10,862 nt of DNA from Acidithiobacillus sp. Its GTDB lineage: Bacteria; Pseudomonadota; Gammaproteobacteria; Acidithiobacillales; Acidithiobacillaceae. The notes beneath the pieces were generated by a model. That model saw only the letters and a program-made list of their open reading frames with translations. It did no database searches and was not told the DNA's origin. Each line of letters begins with the position of its first letter. Position 1 is the stretch's first letter. A program made the position numbers and the translations under genes. This document shows positions 7,164 to 10,862 of this stretch, in pieces. The stretch spans positions 1 through 10,862 of the forward strand of contig DAIAVG010000029.1 in the NCBI GenBank assembly GCA_027445725.1, in the 5' to 3' direction.

Positions 7164-8291
7164 ATGACCCAAGTGACCATTATCGGTGCGGGATTCGGCG
7201 GGCTGACAGCCGTCCGCCATCTGCGCCGCCAGATGCCTGATGCGGAAATCACCGTCATCGCACCCAAGGCTGAGTTTATTTACTACCCCAGCTTGATTTG
7301 GATTCCCACAGGGCTGCGGCAGGGCGAAAACCTGCGGATTCCGCTGGACAATTTCTTTCGACGTCGGCGGGTGCAATTCCATCGGGGCCGCGTCACCGGC
7401 CTGCGCGATGGCGGCCGTACCGTCATCACTGATCAGGGCGAAGTCCGGAACGATGCACTCATCATCGCCAGCGGCGGGCGGGGACTCCGCAAACTGCCGG
7501 GTATCGAGTACAGTTTCGCCATCTGCGACGGCATTGATGCGGCTGAAAATATCCGCGATCGCCTGGCCCTGATGAACAAAGGCACTGTTGCCTTCGGCTT
7601 TGCGGGAAATCCTCTGGAACCCACCGCCGTGCGCGGTGGCCCGGTGTTTGAACTACTTTTCGGGATCGACACCCATCTGCGACGCATCGGCAAACGTGAG
7701 CAGATCGAACTGGTGTTTTTTAACCCGATGAAGGAGCCGGGCAACCGCCTGGGTCCCAAGGCGGTTGAGGGGTTGCTCGCGGAGATGGAGCGACGTGGCA
7801 TTCGCACCCATCTCGGCCATAAAATCAGCGGCTTCGCGGCCGACAAGGTGATGACTGAGGGAGGGGACATTCCTGCTGATCTGATTCTCTTCATGCCCGG
7901 CATGACCGGCCCGGACTGGGCAGCCGACAGCGGCATGCCCCTCTCTGCCGGCGGCTTTTTTCAGTCTGATCTACACTGCGCCGCTCCAGGCCATCCAGGT
8001 GTCTTCATCATCGGTGATGGGGGTTCCTACGCGGGAAGCCCGGACTGGCTACCCAAGCAGGGCCATACGGCGGACCTGCAGGCCGAGACCGCCGTGCATA
8101 ATCTGCTCCGGCATCTGCAAGGGAAGGCCGCAGACAAGACTTTCCGCAGCGAACTGGTCTGCATCGTCGATGCCCTGGACAGCGGTATCATGGTCTATCG
8201 CAGCCCGAAACAGGCCAGCGTCTTAGCTAATCCGCTCTGGCATGCGGCCAAGGTCGCCTTCGAATGGCGCTATCTGCTGCATTATCGCTGA
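7164..8291 (+). CDS. Sulfide:quinone oxidoreductase-like FAD-dependent oxidoreductase
   Basis: Predicted membrane-associated flavoprotein of the SQR/FCSD/NDH-2 superfamily. The 375-residue protein has the N-terminal dinucleotide-binding fold TIIGAGFGGLTAVRHL (5-20), ASGGRGL (102-108), a GGPVFELLF block (158-166), a second FAD-contacting motif VFIIGDGGSY (280-289), the quinone-site-like PKQGHTADLQAET (297-309), and a C-terminal aromatic helix (about 357-375) that could anchor it. Cysteines are C121, C272 and C333. C121 and C333 (VCIVDALDSG) fall where SQRs carry conserved cysteines. The third catalytic position, normally Cys shortly before GPxxE, appears to be R157. Canonical sulfide oxidation is therefore uncertain, and another NAD(P)H- or sulfur-compound:quinone activity is possible. 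ATG at 7164 has GAGGGA 6 bases upstream. It converges on hpnB across 84 bases. Confidence 0.8.
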   Translation: MTQVTIIGAGFGGLTAVRHLRRQMPDAEITVIAPKAEFIYYPSLIWIPTGLRQGENLRIPLDNFFRRRRVQFHRGRVTGLRDGGRTVITDQGEVRNDALIIASGGRGLRKLPGIEYSFAICDGIDAAENIRDRLALMNKGTVAFGFAGNPLEPTAVRGGPVFELLFGIDTHLRRIGKREQIELVFFNPMKEPGNRLGPKAVEGLLAEMERRGIRTHLGHKISGFAADKVMTEGGDIPADLILFMPGMTGPDWAADSGMPLSAGGFFQSDLHCAAPGHPGVFIIGDGGSYAGSPDWLPKQGHTADLQAETAVHNLLRHLQGKAADKTFRSELVCIVDALDSGIMVYRSPKQASVLANPLWHAAKVAFEWRYLLHYR

Positions 8292-8325
8292 TCGTGTCCA
8301 ATCTCAGAATCGCGGCTGCAAGGTC

Positions 8326-8352
8326 GGAGCGCAGGGGCGACCAGCCCGCTCC
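8326..8352. terminator. GC-rich hairpin between convergent flavoprotein gene and hpnB
   Basis: GGAGCG (8326-8331) pairs with CGCTCC (8347-8352), and an inner GGGC/GCCC pairing is possible around GACCA. It lies in the 84-base space between two convergent stops. No T run follows on either strand, so a rho-independent terminator is not demonstrated; the hairpin may only protect 3' ends. Confidence 0.25.
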
Positions 8353-8375
8353 CCAAACAACAATACGCTGTGCGT

Positions 8376-9563
8376 TCACTGTTCCTCTCCAGGCGTACCG
8401 TAATGCCGTCCCTTCCATGCGCCGCCCCGGCCGCCATAATGACGGCGGGCAGAATCCAAAGTCATGAGCGTATAAAGCAGGGCCGCAACGGGCAAGCTGA
8501 ACATCCAGAACGGGTTCAGCGCGTAAAGACGCAAGGTGGGCAGATAGGCCGTCAACATCAGCATGCAGGCCAACAGCGCGGGCAGCGCCAGCCAGATATT
8601 TTCCGCCCAAAGACCGAACAGCAGCACACCTACCGGCCAGGCATAGAGAAAAATCATCCCTAACGTCGCCCCGAGCAGGCGCCAGGGACTGAACTGCAGT
8701 TGCACATAGGCGGAGCGCGTTACCATCCGCCATATTTCGCCAAGCCGCTGATAATCCCGCAGACTATGGCTCTCGGTTCCCAAACCCAGCCAGATAGACC
8801 CATGGGGCTTCAGTAAAGCCGCTAACGTGCAGTCATCTATGAGTGCGGCGCGCATAGCAGCGAAACCACCCGCCTTTTCGAGGGCCTCCCGACGCAGCAG
8901 CATGCACCCCCCGGCAGCGCCAGCCAGCGCCCGGCGCGGGTTATTGACCCAGGGAAAGGGATACAGCATCTGGAAGAAGAAGATGAAGGGAGGAATCAGA
9001 AGACGCTCCCAAAAACTGCGACAAGAGAGCATCACCATCAAAGAGACCAGTGACCGGTCTTGGTCCTCTATCTGGGTGACGAGGCGTTGCAGGACATCCG
9101 GCCCGTGCACAATATCGCCGTCGGTGAACCAGAGCAGCGGCACCAAACCCGCCGCGGTCACCCCCTGGGCCATGGCCCAGACTTTACCCGCCCAGTTTTC
9201 CGGCAACGGCGCGCCGCTCAGCACCTCCAAACGGGGGGCAGCATCCACTCGATATGCCGCTTCTCGGGCACACTCTGCGGTGCCGTCACTGCTCTGGTCA
9301 TCCACCACGATGACGCGCAGCACACCGGGATAATCCTGCCTTAGCAAAGCCGTTACACAGTCACCAATACCCTCTGCTTCATTGCGCGCAGGCACCACCG
9401 CAGTCACTTCCGGCCAGGTTCGCGGCGCGCCATTTGCTCTGAGGGGAAGACGCTGATCTGCCCGCCAAAAGGCACCCCGCCCAAGGACCAATATCAGCCA
9501 GGCTAGCAAGACTGACCACGCGGCCAGCAGGGCCCACCAGCCGCTCAAGACTGTATGCGCCAC
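8376..9563 (-). CDS. hpnB: Hopene-associated glycosyltransferase HpnB
   Basis: Family-2 (GT-A) glycosyltransferase of the HpnB type found with hopanoid genes; its exact reaction is not well settled. From the GTG start it is 395 residues, near the family norm. Order of features: an N-terminal membrane segment (about 7-28), VVPARNE (56-62), VVDDQSSDGT (86-95), the metal-binding TDGD (147-150), WVNNPRRALAGAAGGCML (205-222), ALIDDC (240-245) as the probable base region, a QR...W motif near 272-278, then three hydrophobic C-terminal segments and RGGAWKGRHY. GTG (complement of 9561-9563) has AAGGA just upstream but only 2 bases away. TTG (complement of 9546-9548), overlapping the pilU stop as TTGA, is the alternative. 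The frame continues open to 9617 inside pilU. It is last in a pilT-pilU-hpnB run. Confidence 0.88.
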   Translation of the reverse strand: MAHTVLSGWWALLAAWSVLLAWLILVLGRGAFWRADQRLPLRANGAPRTWPEVTAVVPARNEAEGIGDCVTALLRQDYPGVLRVIVVDDQSSDGTAECAREAAYRVDAAPRLEVLSGAPLPENWAGKVWAMAQGVTAAGLVPLLWFTDGDIVHGPDVLQRLVTQIEDQDRSLVSLMVMLSCRSFWERLLIPPFIFFFQMLYPFPWVNNPRRALAGAAGGCMLLRREALEKAGGFAAMRAALIDDCTLAALLKPHGSIWLGLGTESHSLRDYQRLGEIWRMVTRSAYVQLQFSPWRLLGATLGMIFLYAWPVGVLLFGLWAENIWLALPALLACMLMLTAYLPTLRLYALNPFWMFSLPVAALLYTLMTLDSARRHYGGRGGAWKGRHYGTPGEEQ

Positions 9564-10675
9564 TGTCCTTCTGCAGAAGTACTGGCACCAGGGTCTTCTA
9601 CGCCACGCCGCATGCATGCCTGCTTGATGGCAAGGCGCAGGTCATTCTGCGAATCGGCTCCGCGCAGGGCATCCTCATATTCCACCAACCCATCCATAAA
9701 TAGTTGCAGCAGACTCTGATCAAAAGTCTGCATACCGACATCATTCGTCCGCGCCATGGCGTCTTTCAGCAAGCCCACTTCACCCTTGTAGATCAAATCG
9801 GCAATGGCCGGGGTATTGATCAGCACCTCCATCGCGGCCACTCGCCCGCCCTGCCCCTTGATCGGCAACAGGCGTTGTGACACCACAGCACGCAAATTGA
9901 GCGAAAGGTCCATCAACAATTGTTTTTTACGATCTTCCGGGAAGAAGTTGATGATACGTTCAATGGCCTGATTCGCATTGTTCGCATGTAAGGTCGACAT
10001 ACACAAATGTCCGGTTTCTGCATACGCCATGGCATGATCCATGGTGTCCCGACTGCGCACTTCGCCGATCAGAATAACGTCTGGCGCCTCACGCAAAGCG
10101 TTCTCCAGCGCCCGCTCGTAATTCAGGGTATCGATACCCACTTCGCGCTGATTGACGATAGACATCGCATTCTTATGAAGAAATTCGATGGGATCCTCAA
10201 TCGTGAGGATGTGGCCCGCCGCATTCTGATTGCGATACTGGATCATCGACGCGAGAGAAGTACTTTTACCAGAACCGGTAGCCCCGACGAAGAGCACCAG
10301 ACCCCGGGAAGCCATGGCCAAGTCTTTCAGTATAGGCGGTAGCCTGAGCTGCTCCAGACTGGGAATTTGCGTCTTAATGGCGCGCAGGACAAAGCTCAGT
10401 TCACCGCGCTGAAAAAAGCCGTTGACCCGGAAACGCCCAATCCCGGGCGCGGAAATGGCCATGTTAATTTCTTTCTCCTGCTGGAATTCCTGCAAGCGCT
10501 CCATGCCCAGAATTTCTTTAGCCAGATTCAGCACCTGACCCGGCTTCAGCATCTCTGCCCCCAATGAAACCGCCCGCCCGTCAATTTTCATGACCGGCGG
10601 CGAGCCTACGGTGAGGTAAAGGTCAGAGCCGTTTTTTTCCACCATCAAGACCAGCAGATCATCTAGTACCGACAT
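9545..10675 (-). CDS. pilU: Type IV pilus retraction ATPase PilU
   Basis: Hexameric cytoplasmic ATPase of the GspE/PilT family that helps PilT retract type IV pili in twitching motility and surface attachment. The 376-residue product has the N-terminal PAS-like region with GSDLYLTVGSPP (16-27), Walker A GATGSGKST (131-139), the Asp box TIEDPIEF (158-165), Walker B DVILIGEVR (199-207), and the His box TGHLCMSTLHANN (221-233). ERIINFFPEDRKKQLLMDLS (239-258) and the longer C-terminus favour PilU over PilT, as does the neighbouring pilT. ATG (complement of 10673-10675) is preceded by GAGGAT, which overlaps the pilT stop (TGAGGAT). It lies 9 bases downstream of pilT and overlaps the start of hpnB. 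Confidence 0.95.
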   Translation of the reverse strand: MSVLDDLLVLMVEKNGSDLYLTVGSPPVMKIDGRAVSLGAEMLKPGQVLNLAKEILGMERLQEFQQEKEINMAISAPGIGRFRVNGFFQRGELSFVLRAIKTQIPSLEQLRLPPILKDLAMASRGLVLFVGATGSGKSTSLASMIQYRNQNAAGHILTIEDPIEFLHKNAMSIVNQREVGIDTLNYERALENALREAPDVILIGEVRSRDTMDHAMAYAETGHLCMSTLHANNANQAIERIINFFPEDRKKQLLMDLSLNLRAVVSQRLLPIKGQGGRVAAMEVLINTPAIADLIYKGEVGLLKDAMARTNDVGMQTFDQSLLQLFMDGLVEYEDALRGADSQNDLRLAIKQACMRRGVEDPGASTSAEGQWRIQS

Positions 10676-10684
10676 AAATTATCC

Positions 10685-10862
10685 TCAGGCCACATTCATA
10701 AAGCTGTCTTTGTTCTGTACCCGGCGCAGGGCATCTTCGCGGGTCACTTTGTGGGCACGTACCAAGTCGGCAAGACACTGGTCGAGGGTTTGCATGCCCT
10801 GATTCTGCCCGGTCTGGATCACCGAGTACATCTGCGCCACCTTATTTTCGCGAATGAGGTTA
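10685..10862 (-). CDS. pilT: Type IV pilus retraction ATPase PilT, 3' end only
   Basis: The last 58 codons of pilT, cut by the window edge. The visible part opens with NLIRE, the end of the PilT-specific AIRNLIRE motif needed for retraction. It continues as MYSVIQTGQNQGMQTLDQCL (residues 11-30 of the fragment), the usual PilT C-terminal domain, and ends in a short tail (DSFMNVA). The ATPase core lies outside the window. It sits directly upstream of pilU in the same direction with a 9-base gap, so the two are almost certainly co-transcribed. Confidence 0.92.
   Translation of the reverse strand, partial: NLIRENKVAQMYSVIQTGQNQGMQTLDQCLADLVRAHKVTREDALRRVQNKDSFMNVA

Noticed and set aside
8827..9333. 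Plus-strand open frame opposite hpnB
   Set aside because: Shadow of hpnB, with low-complexity Ser/Arg/Thr composition and no motif.
1..10862. Mobile elements, CRISPR arrays, tRNA or rRNA genes, prophage or defence genes
   Set aside because: No transposase-like proteins, terminal inverted repeats, spaced direct repeats or tRNA-like stretches were seen; intergenic spaces are all under about 210 bases.

Overview
The window looks like chromosomal DNA of a sulfur-oxidising, hopanoid-making gammaproteobacterium-like organism; an Acidithiobacillus-type acidophile is the best guess. This rests on the gene mix (a sulfide:quinone-reductase-like flavoprotein, a hopene-associated glycosyltransferase, PilT/PilU, PurE/PurK, TrmB, SmpB), the moderately high GC with GC-rich third codon positions, and the tight gene packing. 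The assignment is inference from gene content, not from a marker gene. No mobile element, tRNA, rRNA or CRISPR array was seen, and no stretch over 300 bases lacks a gene.

Layout. (1) 26-1195, minus: a phospholipase-D-type cardiolipin synthase; a further minus-strand gene may begin at the window edge. (2) 1323-4564, plus: a tight four-gene run of smpB, an ArnT/GT39-type membrane glycosyltransferase, a secreted DsbG-like thioredoxin-fold protein and DsbB. Neighbours overlap by 8, 4 and 4 bases. (3) 4601-6228, minus: purE-purK, overlapping by 4 bases, converging on dsbB. (4) 6279-8291, plus: trmB, diverging from purE across about 50 bases; a 44-codon small gene whose GTG overlaps the trmB stop; and the SQR-like flavoprotein. 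(5) 8376-10862, minus: pilT (3' end only), pilU and hpnB in that transcriptional order, converging on the flavoprotein gene.

How the genes fit together. The smpB-led run joins ribosome rescue to an envelope module: a polyprenyl-phosphate-sugar transferase plus a thiol-disulfide pair in which DsbB can pass electrons from the secreted thiol protein to quinone. The flavoprotein is also predicted to deliver electrons to quinone. PurE and PurK carry out consecutive carboxylation steps of purine synthesis. PilT and PilU drive pilus retraction, and hpnB sits in the same transcription unit. Points most worth a second look are the small gene between trmB and the flavoprotein, the apparent Cys-to-Arg change at the catalytic-cysteine position of the flavoprotein, a possibly leaderless trmB transcript, and the short DsbG-like protein paired with its own DsbB.
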